A stretch of DNA of 60,779 nt from a virus: positions 1 through 60,779 of IMG/VR virus record IMGVR_UViG_3300042982_000029; one strand, given 5' to 3'. Shown here in pieces: positions 18,501-27,235 of the stretch. The position numbers were made by a program, and so were the translations under genes. Under the pieces are notes generated by a model that saw only the letters and a program-made list of their open reading frames with translations, made no database searches and was not told the DNA's origin. Position 1 is the stretch's first letter. Each line of letters begins with the position of its first letter.

Positions 18501-20539
18501 ACACGATCTGGATCTGGGGCGTCATGGGTAAGGCGTTCTCGGACGTCTGGAACACGATCCTGAAGCCGGTATTCACCGTGCTCGGCGGCATCATCGTGTG
18601 GCTGTGGAAGAAGGTCTTCCTGCCCTACCTGAAGTTCATCATCGACTACTGGACCGTGCTGGCCAAGACCTTCTCGTGGGTGTGGAACAACCTGCTGTGG
18701 CCGGTCATCAAGGTCATCGCCAAGATCGTCTGGGAGCTCTGGCTGCTCGGCTTCAAGGTCGCGTTCGCCGCGATCGGTAAGGGCTGGGAGCTGCTCTCGA
18801 ACGCCTTCAAGTGGGTCTGGGACCACGCCCTGAAGCCGCTGTTCGACCTGTTCATGAAGTACATCGGCGACGACCTGGTGAAGGTCTTCAAGTCCGCCGT
18901 CGACCTGATCAAGAAGCACTGGGACACCATCAAGCAGATCGCGATGGCCCCGATCTCGTTCGTGATCGACATCGTCATCAACAAGGGCCTGATCGCCGGC
19001 TTCAACAAGCTGGCCGACGTGTTCCAGATGGACAAGGTCGACCCGATCCCGTGGCCGCCCAAGGGCTTCGCCCGAGGCGGTGTCTACCCGGGCTACACGC
19101 CGGGCCGCGACATCGGCTACATCGGCATCTCCGGCGGTGAGGCGATCATGCGCCCGGAGTGGACCCGCGCCATGCAGCAGATGGACCCGTCGTACATCGA
19201 CGAGGCCAACCGTCGCGCGCGCCTCGGCGGCGTGCAGGGCGTCCGTCGGTTCCTGGGCGGCTTCAAGAACGGTGGCGAGGTCGGCAGCGGCAGCGGGACC
19301 AACATCTTCGCCCGGACCACCTGGCGCGGCAAGCAGTTCGACTACTACACGATCCAGATGATCCAGGCCGCTGAGAAGCTGCTGGGCCGGACCGTGGACA
19401 TCACGCAGGGCTCGTTCAGCACGAGCGTCGCGGCGTCGGGCTCGACCCACGCTGGCGGTGGCGCGCTGGATATCTCGGTGCGGAACCTGTCTACCGCGCT
19501 GCGTCAGGCGACCGTCGCCGCGTTCCGTTCGGTCGGCTTCGCGGCGTGGCTGCGTAACCCGTCGCAGGGCCCGTGGCCGTTCCACATCCACGCGATCGCG
19601 GCCGGCGACCCGACCGCGTCCGACTCCGCCAAGCGGCAGGTCCAGGACTACTACAACGGCGGCAACGGCCTCGGCGGCAAGGACGACGGCCCGGACGTCA
19701 AGAAGGACCCGTCGCTGCTGCACCGGATCCTGGGCGGCATCGGGGACCTGGCCGGCTGGGCGAAGGACGCTCTGGCCGACCCGGCGAAGTGGCTGAAGGC
19801 TCAGATCGGCGAGAAGCTCGGCCAGATCAAGGAAAAGTTCGGCCAGAACAAGCTGACCGACCTGCTCACCAAGATCCCCGAGCGGTTCATCGACGCCATG
19901 GTCGACCGAATCAAGGGCTTCAACCCGTTCGGCGGCGGCGACTCGAGCGACCTGAAGTCGATGGCGCACGAGATGATCAACGCCCAGGGCTGGGGCGCCT
20001 ACTGGAACGACTTCGACTGGCTGGTCAACAAGGAGTCGTCCTGGAACCCGAAGGCGAAGAACCCGACGTCGTCGGCGTACGGCCTGATGCAGTTCCTGGA
20101 CGGCACCTGGGAGAACGGCCGCACCGATGACCCGCGCGAGCAGCTCCGCCAGGGCATCAACTACATCAAGAGCCGGTACGGCAACCCGGCCGAGGCGCGT
20201 CGTTTCCACGAGGCGCACGGCTGGTACAAGGACGGCGGTGTCGTTCCGGACACCCCGGCCGAGCTGTTCTCCACGCCGACGTACTTCCGCGACAGCGGCG
20301 GCACGATCCCGCAGGGCCTGTCGCAGGTCCTGAACCTGACCGGCGACAACGAGCACGCGGCCGTGTTCACCACCGACCAGTGGGAGCACCTCCAGACGGG
20401 CGCCGGTGGCGACATCAACATCAACGTGCCGATGTCCCCGACCCGGTCCACGCCGGCTGAGGTCGCCGATGAGGTACTCTTTGCTGCACGGCGTATCCGC
20501 CGTGGCGGGGCGTACCTTGGCGCGAATGGGAGCGACTGA
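15518..20539 (+). CDS. Tape measure protein with wall-hydrolase domains
   Basis: 1673 residues; sets tail length and probably helps DNA entry. The N-terminus has VVPSFRDTQRIIEKES, typical of actinophage tape measures. Hydrophobic segments lie near residues 336-390 and 870-960, and a long coiled coil near 406-695. Two domains near the C-terminus look like cell-wall enzymes: an M15-peptidase-like segment (STHAGGGALDIS then WPFHIHAI, about 1308-1370) and a transglycosylase-like segment (WLVNKESSWNPKAKN then SAYGLMQFLDGTW, about 1496-1540). They could open peptidoglycan at infection. Motif copy at 17273-17282. Confidence 0.95.
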   Translation: MADDGFDAGSIFVQVVPSFRDTQRIIEKESKSFGDRLEKDLSEGMERGAERGAKKASEKLSGLTDEVGKNADKSGEKAADEYAGAFRTKLQNALRSMEKELKPIEFNTGSTKALADLDRIKAKIAELNDAEIKPGMSTTKIRKDMDDLLRDLQNLGKDSEIEVKADFNEARRAAEAFKKYVESIDPKVELEVETKTAERQLGEFESKMKASIKGAMKAIGDQSGPELAKLKKRLESLSDADIDIDISAADALRELEDIHRDLAQINGTTATARVRVDSGKALAELILLNREVDKLDGQTAKVNARTKGRGLVSWLIGGTGTGGRGGEAATAFRTFNGVLLTAVTLGPALIPILAGIAGGLLAIGPAALSGVAGLGTLLLAFGGIGNALQALNQAETKSAKDSVTAARTMRNAAQGVEDAQRSLTRARRDAKQAGLDAAKAVADAEEEAAQRNADAARRVADTREQVARQTEAALKRQQDAEERLADTQRDATRAQEDLAAARLQAQKDLDDIADKSRQNALDIRQATIDLFDATTANNAVQADPGATNKEKEQSDINLKQAQLRLEQLRDTEKDLAEQKAKGDKGGVNGTDRVIQAQQRLNDALKAQKDAQDDVADSAAELRQTQTDGLQAVADALKAQKDAAKDGQDSIAAAVEAQRRAQVSAAESIGDAQRGLQRAQQSYSDALYDTGEQGSAAMQKVRDAMSKLGPDAQRFTLFIFGLRDEFYKLRNVAAAGILPGVQEALQTLITTYGPSLFKFVGDMSKVIGDFAVKLGQVLSTGVMKDFFGIFAQTAPLLAGEYGKGFLQWMQVIARLLIVSTPLALKFAGWLTDIGKKANEFLDSPEGIKIMGDFFRYIDRIAPKVEKFFKNLGAAVIAVAVAIAPVGEDILTVLTNVLGWIAAMDPKTLQLIVTAILAMAAAFQITAIAVVVLYAAINFFASPLQLIIVAILAVALGLYLLYTRSDTARKIIDAAFRGIAAVATWLFDNILKPAIAYTIWIWGVMGKAFSDVWNTILKPVFTVLGGIIVWLWKKVFLPYLKFIIDYWTVLAKTFSWVWNNLLWPVIKVIAKIVWELWLLGFKVAFAAIGKGWELLSNAFKWVWDHALKPLFDLFMKYIGDDLVKVFKSAVDLIKKHWDTIKQIAMAPISFVIDIVINKGLIAGFNKLADVFQMDKVDPIPWPPKGFARGGVYPGYTPGRDIGYIGISGGEAIMRPEWTRAMQQMDPSYIDEANRRARLGGVQGVRRFLGGFKNGGEVGSGSGTNIFARTTWRGKQFDYYTIQMIQAAEKLLGRTVDITQGSFSTSVAASGSTHAGGGALDISVRNLSTALRQATVAAFRSVGFAAWLRNPSQGPWPFHIHAIAAGDPTASDSAKRQVQDYYNGGNGLGGKDDGPDVKKDPSLLHRILGGIGDLAGWAKDALADPAKWLKAQIGEKLGQIKEKFGQNKLTDLLTKIPERFIDAMVDRIKGFNPFGGGDSSDLKSMAHEMINAQGWGAYWNDFDWLVNKESSWNPKAKNPTSSAYGLMQFLDGTWENGRTDDPREQLRQGINYIKSRYGNPAEARRFHEAHGWYKDGGVVPDTPAELFSTPTYFRDSGGTIPQGLSQVLNLTGDNEHAAVFTTDQWEHLQTGAGGDININVPMSPTRSTPAEVADEVLFAARRIRRGGAYLGANGSD

Positions 20540-20540
20540 C

Positions 20541-21437
20541 ATGTGGGACCTGGCAGATCACCAGTTCGAGCTCCTGCCCGACGAGGACCTCCCCGACGGG
20601 CTCGAGTTCGGCATCTACCTGGACCTGTCTGTCGATGACGGCGGCTTCGACCCGGGGTCCGCCGAGTGGATCGTGCAGGACGGCACCAACCCGCTCGACG
20701 GCACCACCCAGTTCGGCCGCGACTCGCTCGCCGGCGAGACCTGGGCGTGGAACGCGCATGTCAACCGGACCGACGAGACCGAGGCGCTCGAGACGCTGCG
20801 CCGCGTCCGGAAGGCCTGGCGCGCCCGCGCGACCGCGAAGGACCCGGGCAAGATGTCGGTTATCCGGTACCAGATGGACGGGAAGCGCCGCCGTACGTAC
20901 GGCCGGCCGCGCCGCCTGGCCGCGCCGCCCGACAACAAGATCCTGACCGGCTACGTCCCGGTCACCATGGACTTCAAGACCGTCACGCCGCTCACGTTCG
21001 ACGACCTGGAGCAGATGACCACGGTCAACTTCAACTCCACGTCCAACGGCGGCCTGCGGTTCCCGGTCGCGTTCCCGGCCAGCCCGCTCCCGCCCGGCGA
21101 GCGGCAGGGCTCGATCCTGGTCGGCGGCGACGCCCCTACGTACCCCGTTTACACGTTCGTCGGGCCGATCGTGAACCCTTGGATCATGTGGGACGATCGC
21201 AAGTGGACGTTCAACGCCTCGCTGAACGACGGGATCCGCATGACGGTCGACACCCGGCCGTGGAAGCGGACCATCGTCGCGAACGGCTCGTACGCGCCCG
21301 GTGCGCTCGGCCGGCGCCAGTACCTGCAGGACATGACGATCGACCCGGGTGGCCACGAGGTCGTCTTCGGCGGCCTGTCGAGCTTCGGCACCGCCCAGCT
21401 CGAGTTCCGGTGGCGCGACGCCTACGAGGGATTCTGA
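20541..21437 (+). CDS. Distal tail / minor tail protein
   Basis: 298 residues directly after the tape measure, the usual place of the distal tail (Dit-like) protein. WIVQDGTNPLDGTTQFGRDSL, MSVIRYQMDGKRRRTYGRPRR and the LEFRWRDAYEGF end match the actinophage minor tail type. A CGTTTACACG motif lies at 21146-21155. Confidence 0.8.
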   Translation: MWDLADHQFELLPDEDLPDGLEFGIYLDLSVDDGGFDPGSAEWIVQDGTNPLDGTTQFGRDSLAGETWAWNAHVNRTDETEALETLRRVRKAWRARATAKDPGKMSVIRYQMDGKRRRTYGRPRRLAAPPDNKILTGYVPVTMDFKTVTPLTFDDLEQMTTVNFNSTSNGGLRFPVAFPASPLPPGERQGSILVGGDAPTYPVYTFVGPIVNPWIMWDDRKWTFNASLNDGIRMTVDTRPWKRTIVANGSYAPGALGRRQYLQDMTIDPGGHEVVFGGLSSFGTAQLEFRWRDAYEGF

Positions 21438-21481
21438 GCGAGGACTGGTAGACTCGACGTGACGACGACCGGAGGAATCTG

Positions 21482-22480
21482 ATGCCGAACAACACCGCGT
21501 GGCTCATCGATGGGCCCCTGACTGAGGCTGAGCTCGCTCGACGGGCGCAGTTCGCCGCGTCCGGCGGTGCCGAGGGTATCGCGTCCCTGACCGACCTCAA
21601 GGTCATCACCAACTCGACGCCCGGCAACGGCGTCCGGGTGATGCCCGGCTCCGCGTCCATCCTGAACCGCTACGTGACCCCCGTCAACCAGACGTACGTC
21701 GCGACCGAGCCGTCGATCTGGGCGATCCCGTCCAGCGACATGCCGGCCAGCAACCCGGCCGCCAAGAGCCACCTGGTCGCCATGGTCGTCGGCGACCCGC
21801 AGTACTCGGCCACCGGCCACCCGTTCATGCCGTCGACCGAGATCCCGGCCGAGGACGTCGACACCTTCCAGTACGTCCGGTACGTCGTCATCCCGAACGT
21901 GCCCGCGACCACCACGAAGTTCTCCGACCTCGGGCTGAACTATCCGGGCATCGAGTTGGCTCGCCTGGACGTGCCGGCCAACACGACCACGATCACGTCC
22001 GACATGATCAAGGACCTGCGCAACGTTGCGCGGCCGCGCACCAAGGACGTCCAGTGGCACGTGTGGGCCACCGACAACGACGTCCTGAACGTCACCCCGC
22101 TGACCTATGAGGTCTGGCCCGACGCCTCGATCAAGCAGGTCGAGGTCCCGTCCTGGGCGAGCATGTGCTACGTCGACGGATTCATCAACGGCTTCGTCGA
22201 CGGCAACGACCTGCAGACCCGCGCGCGGATCCGGGTCTCCTCGCTGTCCGCGCCCGGCGGCGCGATCGCGACCTCGTACACCCAGTACGACGAGTCCGAG
22301 CTCGGCAAGAAGAACGTCAACCTCGGCGGGACGATCAAGATCCCCGCCGCGATGCGTGGCACCACGCAGCAGTTCGAGATCTCCGCGACCACTCTCGCGG
22401 CCGGCGACAACAGCGGCCTGGCGACCGTGGTCACGACATCCTGCATGGTCCACCTCCGGTTCGTCGAAGAGCCGGACTGA
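21482..22480 (+). CDS. Minor tail protein
   Basis: 332 residues, second gene after the tape measure. NNTAWLIDGPLTEAELARRA then VMPGSASILNRY resembles baseplate/minor tail proteins of actinophages, with a beta-sandwich-like C-terminal region (ARIRVSSLSAPGGAIA). GGAGG precedes the ATG; TGGTAGACT 30 bases upstream could be an extended -10. Confidence 0.7.
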   Translation: MPNNTAWLIDGPLTEAELARRAQFAASGGAEGIASLTDLKVITNSTPGNGVRVMPGSASILNRYVTPVNQTYVATEPSIWAIPSSDMPASNPAAKSHLVAMVVGDPQYSATGHPFMPSTEIPAEDVDTFQYVRYVVIPNVPATTTKFSDLGLNYPGIELARLDVPANTTTITSDMIKDLRNVARPRTKDVQWHVWATDNDVLNVTPLTYEVWPDASIKQVEVPSWASMCYVDGFINGFVDGNDLQTRARIRVSSLSAPGGAIATSYTQYDESELGKKNVNLGGTIKIPAAMRGTTQQFEISATTLAAGDNSGLATVVTTSCMVHLRFVEEPD

Positions 22481-22483
22481 CCC

Positions 22484-23611
22484 ATGGGCTGGCACTTCGA
22501 GGCGGAGCGGCTCGACGGTGACGGCAACGCTGACCTGCTGGCCAGTGACCTGCCGCTCCAGGACGTCTCTCTGACCCAGACGCTCTCCGGCGCCGATTCG
22601 TTCACCGCGACGGTCTCGCCGGAGATCGGTCGACTGCTCGGCCCGGACGGCAACCCGCTCCTGGCCGGCAACTGGTCGACCGCCATCTACGCCGTCACCG
22701 ACGAGTTCGAGGTGTACGGCGGCTACGTGCTGGACGAGCCGAAGTTCAACGGCCCCCAGTGGTCGCTCGAGGGCACCGGCTTCATGGGGTACATGTACGG
22801 CATGCCGTACACCGACTCCAATTTCTGGGTCGGGATCGACTCCATCGACGCGGCCCGCCAGATCATGACCCACCTCGCCGCGAAGCCCGGCGGCAACCTC
22901 GGCGTTATCGTCGACGCGACCACGATGTCCGGCGTCAAGATCGGCACCGAGCTCAAGCAGGGGCAGTTCGACACGATCAACGGGCCGCTCACCTTCGAGC
23001 AGGGCCCGTTCCGTCTCGCCTGGTACCAGACGCAGGACCTCGGCAACGAGTTCGACACCCTGGCCAAGAACACCCCGTTCGACTGGCGCGAGCGGCACAT
23101 CTACGTCGGCGACGTCATCGAGCACCACCTGGACTTCGGCTACCCGAAGATCGGCCGCCGGCTCGAGAACCTGCGCTTCGTCGTCGGCGAGAACGTCGCC
23201 CTGCCGCAGGTCCAGGACCACGGCGGCGAGTTCGCCACGGAGATCCTGGTGCTCGGCGCCGGCGAGGGTGCCGCGATGATCCGGGGCAGCTACTCCGGCC
23301 CGCGCCCCGGCGTACGCCGTGTAAAGGTCGTCCAGGATCAGACGCTCAAGACCGTGGCCGCCGCGAACGCCCGCGCGAAGGCCGAGTGGCAGAAGGCCCA
23401 GTCCATCCGGGACATCACCGACATCTCGCTGTTCGACCACCCCAACGCCCCGCTGGGCTCCGTGGCGGTCGGTGACGAGCTCTATCTGGAGGGTCGAATC
23501 GATTGGATGGAGGTCGGCATGTGGGTTCGTGTCACCTCTCGGACGATTCGCCCCGCAGATCTATCGGCAGTTCAGCTTACAGTCACCCGAACTGACCGCA
23601 TGATGGGCTAG
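22484..23611 (+). CDS. Minor tail protein, hub-like
   Basis: 375 residues. GWHFEAERLDGDGNADLLASD, LTQTLSGADSFTATVSPEIGRL and the C-terminal repeat of NARAKAEWQKAQ type resemble phage tail-hub proteins (ReqiPepy6 gp37-like), which join the tail tip to fibres. It follows the previous gene by 3 bases. A near match (CGTGTAAAGG) to the dispersed motif lies near 23320. Confidence 0.7.
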   Translation: MGWHFEAERLDGDGNADLLASDLPLQDVSLTQTLSGADSFTATVSPEIGRLLGPDGNPLLAGNWSTAIYAVTDEFEVYGGYVLDEPKFNGPQWSLEGTGFMGYMYGMPYTDSNFWVGIDSIDAARQIMTHLAAKPGGNLGVIVDATTMSGVKIGTELKQGQFDTINGPLTFEQGPFRLAWYQTQDLGNEFDTLAKNTPFDWRERHIYVGDVIEHHLDFGYPKIGRRLENLRFVVGENVALPQVQDHGGEFATEILVLGAGEGAAMIRGSYSGPRPGVRRVKVVQDQTLKTVAAANARAKAEWQKAQSIRDITDISLFDHPNAPLGSVAVGDELYLEGRIDWMEVGMWVRVTSRTIRPADLSAVQLTVTRTDRMMG

Positions 23612-23623
23612 TATAGACATGGA

Positions 23624-23767
23624 GTGAAGGACGATAATCGCCCCGAGAACCTCGAGCTCTGGTCCAGGAGTCAGCCTGCAGGGCAGCGCGTGGCCGACAA
23701 GGTAGAATGGGCACGACAGATTCTCGCCCTCTACGGCGACGACTACCCGGCCGAGGAGAGCAACTGA
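23624..23767 (+). pseudogene. HNH endonuclease remnant
   Basis: A GTG-initiated 47-codon frame encodes VKDDNRPENLELWSRSQPAG then VADKVEWARQILALYGDDYP. This is the end of an HNH enzyme from just after the HKNG motif onward, closely matching the C-terminus of the intact gene at 13772-14350 in pattern (IDNLEIWNTAQPSGQRPEDK). The catalytic half is missing; the upstream minor tail gene ends 12 bases before. Its TGA overlaps the ATG of the fibre gene. Confidence 0.75.
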
Positions 23768-26700
23768 TGAGCGGCATCGAAGAGCTTGCCCGGCGGCTCC
23801 TGTCGCTCGAGAAGGCCCAGATGGCCCGCTCCACCCCTCAGCTCGCGTACAGCTCGATCGAGAACGGCGCCCTCCGCGCTCACGACGACCTGTTCGGCGA
23901 GACCATGCAGATCGGTCTCCAGTGGGACGGCACGTACGCGCCCACCGTGACCAACGGCCCGACTCCGCCGACCCCGTCCGCGCCGCAGGTCCTGGACGCC
24001 ACTGAGGGCATCGTCGTCGGGTGGGACGGCTCGTTCGCCGGCGGCCTCATCCCGACCCCCATGGACTTCCTCCGCGTCGACGTGCACGTCGGCGCGACCA
24101 GCGACTTCATCCCGGACCACAACAACCGTCGGGCCTCGTTCGCGTCGCCGCAGGGCGGCTTCGCCAGCATCACGCTGGGCTACGGGACGTACTGGGTCAA
24201 GCTGGTGCTGTGGACCCTGGCCGGCAAGGTCAGTGCGGCGTCCACCGCGACCGAGGGCGACTCGTGGCCCGTCGAGGTGAGTTCGGACGGCTTCGCGCCG
24301 GCCAGCTCTCCCGACCCCACCGTCATTGGCGCCTACGAGACCCTCGTCGTCAAGTGGTCCCCGATCAGCAACGCCGACCCGGTCCGCTATCAGGTTCACG
24401 TCTCCACGACCACCGGCTTCACGCCGGGCCCGGACACGCTCGTCGACACCGTCCAGGGCGGCCAGTTCAGCATCAAGACACTGCCCGGCGAGGCGCCCGT
24501 CAACCCCGGCGACGTGGACCCGCGCAAGCTGCAGTACGACACCACGTACTACGTCAGGCTGGTCGCCGAGGACGACGACGGCACCGCCGCCCCGTCCGCC
24601 GAGGCTTCCGACCAGATCTTCCGCATCAACGGCGGCATGATCGGCGCGGAGACCATCGTCGGCGCGAACATCCTCGGTGGCACGATCACCGGCGACCTAC
24701 TGAGCTCCACGATGGTCATCTCGTCGGCGTTCTGGACGGCCCTGACCGGCCAGCGCGCCGGCTTCACCCCGGACGGCTTCTTCGCATACAAGCCTGACAA
24801 CTCGGCCATCCTGAAGATCCCGACCGATGGCAGCAACGCGCTGTACGACGGCGAACTCGTCGTGCGCGGCGCCACGATCCTGGGCGGCATGTCCATCCAG
24901 TCCGACGAGAACGAGCTGACCGCCGACGCCCGGATCACCCTGATGCGTGGCATCGTCTCGCCGACCGCGTCGCCCCAGATGGCCTTGGACTACGAATACG
25001 TCACGCCCAGCACGGCCGGACTGTCCAGCGCCCTGAAGACCGACATCCTTGGGACCTTCGACTTCGACGCGAACCAGATCTCCTGCATCGAGTGGCGAAG
25101 CACGCTGAACTTCTGGTCGATGTTCCAGGTCCGCCCTGGAGGCACGCGCGAGTGGTGGATCAACCCGGACGGTACGCCGCACGACATCACCGGCGCCGGG
25201 GACTACTTCCTCGACTGGAAGGACTGGGAGATCTGGTCGGCGACCGAGCTCCTCACGTCCACCAATCCGGCGCTCAACGGTCACTACCTGATGTTCCGAT
25301 TCATGCCGTCCGGAGACGACTACTGGGTATGCGCGCCGTCGGGAAACTATCGGTACTCGCGCCAAAACGGTATCCAGCCTCCGGTGATCGGGAACAACGG
25401 CCAGAGCATCTTCGTGGCCGAAGTGCCGACCATTGTGACCCCGCAGACCCATCTCCGCATTCGATACTACGAGCCGCTGCTGGACAATGGCGTCATGCCG
25501 GCGCCGACGACAGCGTACGAGTCGACCACGGGCTTCAGCTCGGGCACCGCCCTGGCCAACGTCCGGTACAGCACCACTGGATTCGACGTGTCCGGGGGCT
25601 CCGGCGCTCGCTACCTAGCGGCCGAACGAGGCAACTCGACGAACAACAAGATCCTGGTCACCTCGGGCACGAACGCCGACTCGATCTTCCCATCCGGCTC
25701 GGGCAACAACTGGTCGTCGGCCAACAAGGAGGCCCACTCCTTCGAGGCTCCGGCGTCGAACCGGCGCGGCTGTGACTGGGACGGTACGCAGTTCTGGACG
25801 CTGTCCGGCGATGGTCGGCTGTACAAGCACACGAACCAGTTCTGGGATCCCGCCACGACGTCCTCGACCCTCTGGGGCCAGACCACGTTCCGCGACGGTG
25901 ACTCTGGCGGAACCGGCACGCACGAGACGACTCCCGGCGCGGCGAAGTCCTTCACCTGGAAGCGTCGGTCCCGGTTCACGTTCGTCTCGCCGGACGTGCC
26001 TGACAATGGCGGCCCGGACGACCCGGACCGCGTGCGGTTCTACGTCGGCCGTGGCTTGACCAAGCCGGCCAACTCGGCCATGTTCCAGCAGTACGAGGGC
26101 ACCGGCACGGCGACGATCAGCACGCTCGCGACGTCCGGCAACGTTCCCCCGACCATCAACACGTTCCCGTCGGCCAACCCAGCCAAGATCCGCACCGATG
26201 ACGACGCCCTGGTCATCTCGGGCGACGGCACGATCAAGATCAACGGCGTCGACGTCGCGGTTGGCTCCCCCGTGCGTCAGATCTTCACGAGCTCGGGCAC
26301 GTGGACCAAGCCGGCCAACATCAAGGCCGTGCGGGTTCAGGTGCAGGGCGGTGGCGGCGCGGGTGGCGGTGCGGCTGCACTGTCGGCCGACGGCACGCAC
26401 TCCATGGGTTCCGGCGGCGGCGGCGGCGGGTACGCGGAGAAGTGGTTCCTCGCAGCCGACCTGGCCAGCTCCATTCCGGTCAGCGTTGGCGGCGGCGGCG
26501 TGGGTGCTTCGGCGGCAACCGGCGGCGGCGGCGGTGCATCGAACTTCCAGCACACCACGAACGTCGTCGGCAACGGTGGCGGCGGCGGCGGGCTCTTCGG
26601 GGCGACCGCCCTGGCCCTCGGCCCGGCTGTTGGTCAAGGTGGCTCGGCGACCGGCGGCGACACCAACCAGCAGGGCGGGGGGGGCGTGGCTGGCTGGGGC

Positions 26701-26928
26701 AACGCGGCCTGGGGGGTCGGCGGCGCTGGCGGCAATGCGATCCTGGGGACTGGCGGCGCTGGTCGCGGTACGGCAGCGCAGGGTCCGTACACCGGCTTCG
26801 CAGGGAACAACTACGGCGGCGGCGGCGGCGGCGCTCTGACGGCCCGGACGAACAGCTCGGCTGCCGCAACGGCGGTCGCTGGCGGTAACGGAGCGCCGGG
26901 AATCGTCATCGTCACGGTATACTACTGA
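23767..26928 (+). CDS. Tail fibre/minor tail protein with Gly-rich tip
   Basis: 1053 residues. N-terminal attachment region (EELARRLLSLEKAQMARS), then fibronectin-III-like segments (GIVVGWDGS, ETLVVKWSPISNADPVRYQV, YYVRLVAEDDDG) and a central beta-rich part. From about residue 858 it becomes a polyglycine domain with many GGGGG runs, resembling glycine-rich adhesin tips. It is probably the receptor-binding fibre. The ATG overlaps the HNH remnant's stop. Confidence 0.85.
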   Translation: MSGIEELARRLLSLEKAQMARSTPQLAYSSIENGALRAHDDLFGETMQIGLQWDGTYAPTVTNGPTPPTPSAPQVLDATEGIVVGWDGSFAGGLIPTPMDFLRVDVHVGATSDFIPDHNNRRASFASPQGGFASITLGYGTYWVKLVLWTLAGKVSAASTATEGDSWPVEVSSDGFAPASSPDPTVIGAYETLVVKWSPISNADPVRYQVHVSTTTGFTPGPDTLVDTVQGGQFSIKTLPGEAPVNPGDVDPRKLQYDTTYYVRLVAEDDDGTAAPSAEASDQIFRINGGMIGAETIVGANILGGTITGDLLSSTMVISSAFWTALTGQRAGFTPDGFFAYKPDNSAILKIPTDGSNALYDGELVVRGATILGGMSIQSDENELTADARITLMRGIVSPTASPQMALDYEYVTPSTAGLSSALKTDILGTFDFDANQISCIEWRSTLNFWSMFQVRPGGTREWWINPDGTPHDITGAGDYFLDWKDWEIWSATELLTSTNPALNGHYLMFRFMPSGDDYWVCAPSGNYRYSRQNGIQPPVIGNNGQSIFVAEVPTIVTPQTHLRIRYYEPLLDNGVMPAPTTAYESTTGFSSGTALANVRYSTTGFDVSGGSGARYLAAERGNSTNNKILVTSGTNADSIFPSGSGNNWSSANKEAHSFEAPASNRRGCDWDGTQFWTLSGDGRLYKHTNQFWDPATTSSTLWGQTTFRDGDSGGTGTHETTPGAAKSFTWKRRSRFTFVSPDVPDNGGPDDPDRVRFYVGRGLTKPANSAMFQQYEGTGTATISTLATSGNVPPTINTFPSANPAKIRTDDDALVISGDGTIKINGVDVAVGSPVRQIFTSSGTWTKPANIKAVRVQVQGGGGAGGGAAALSADGTHSMGSGGGGGGYAEKWFLAADLASSIPVSVGGGGVGASAATGGGGGASNFQHTTNVVGNGGGGGGLFGATALALGPAVGQGGSATGGDTNQQGGGGVAGWGNAAWGVGGAGGNAILGTGGAGRGTAAQGPYTGFAGNNYGGGGGGALTARTNSSAAATAVAGGNGAPGIVIVTVYY

Positions 26929-26929
26929 C

Positions 26930-27235
26930 ATGACTTACCAGACCCCCGCGCGCTCGGGCGAGCAGCAGTACAAGGCCGCTTTCTCTTCGTACTTCAATGA
27001 CGAGAATGGCGCCTACGGCGAAGCCGCGATCATCGACATCCAGTTCAGGTTCGAAGCAGCCGTCCATGGCCCCAACTGGGAGGCTGTGGCCGACGAGCAG
27101 TGGCAGAGCTTCGTCGACTACGTGCGCGACTGGCCCGGTTTCGCGACCAGTGACCCGAGCTACGGCATCGTTGGTCCGACCACCTTCTCGGCCGGCAAGA
27201 CCTATCCGGTCACCGAAGAGGTTACCACCCCGTGA
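26930..27235 (+). CDS. Hypothetical protein after fibre gene
   Basis: 101 residues, acidic and aromatic (WEAVADEQWQSFVDYVRDW). It starts one base after the fibre stop and overlaps the next gene. It may be a small fibre-associated or chaperone protein; no family recognised. Confidence 0.6.
   Translation: MTYQTPARSGEQQYKAAFSSYFNDENGAYGEAAIIDIQFRFEAAVHGPNWEAVADEQWQSFVDYVRDWPGFATSDPSYGIVGPTTFSAGKTYPVTEEVTTP

Noticed and set aside
17699-20542. Long minus-strand open frame (947 codons) opposite the tape measure gene
   Set aside because: Composition is Arg/Asp/Val/Gly-rich antisense of a GC-rich gene with no domain; the plus-strand gene explains the region.
23320-23329. CGTGTAAAGG as another copy of the dispersed motif
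   Set aside because: One core base differs; counted only as a near match.
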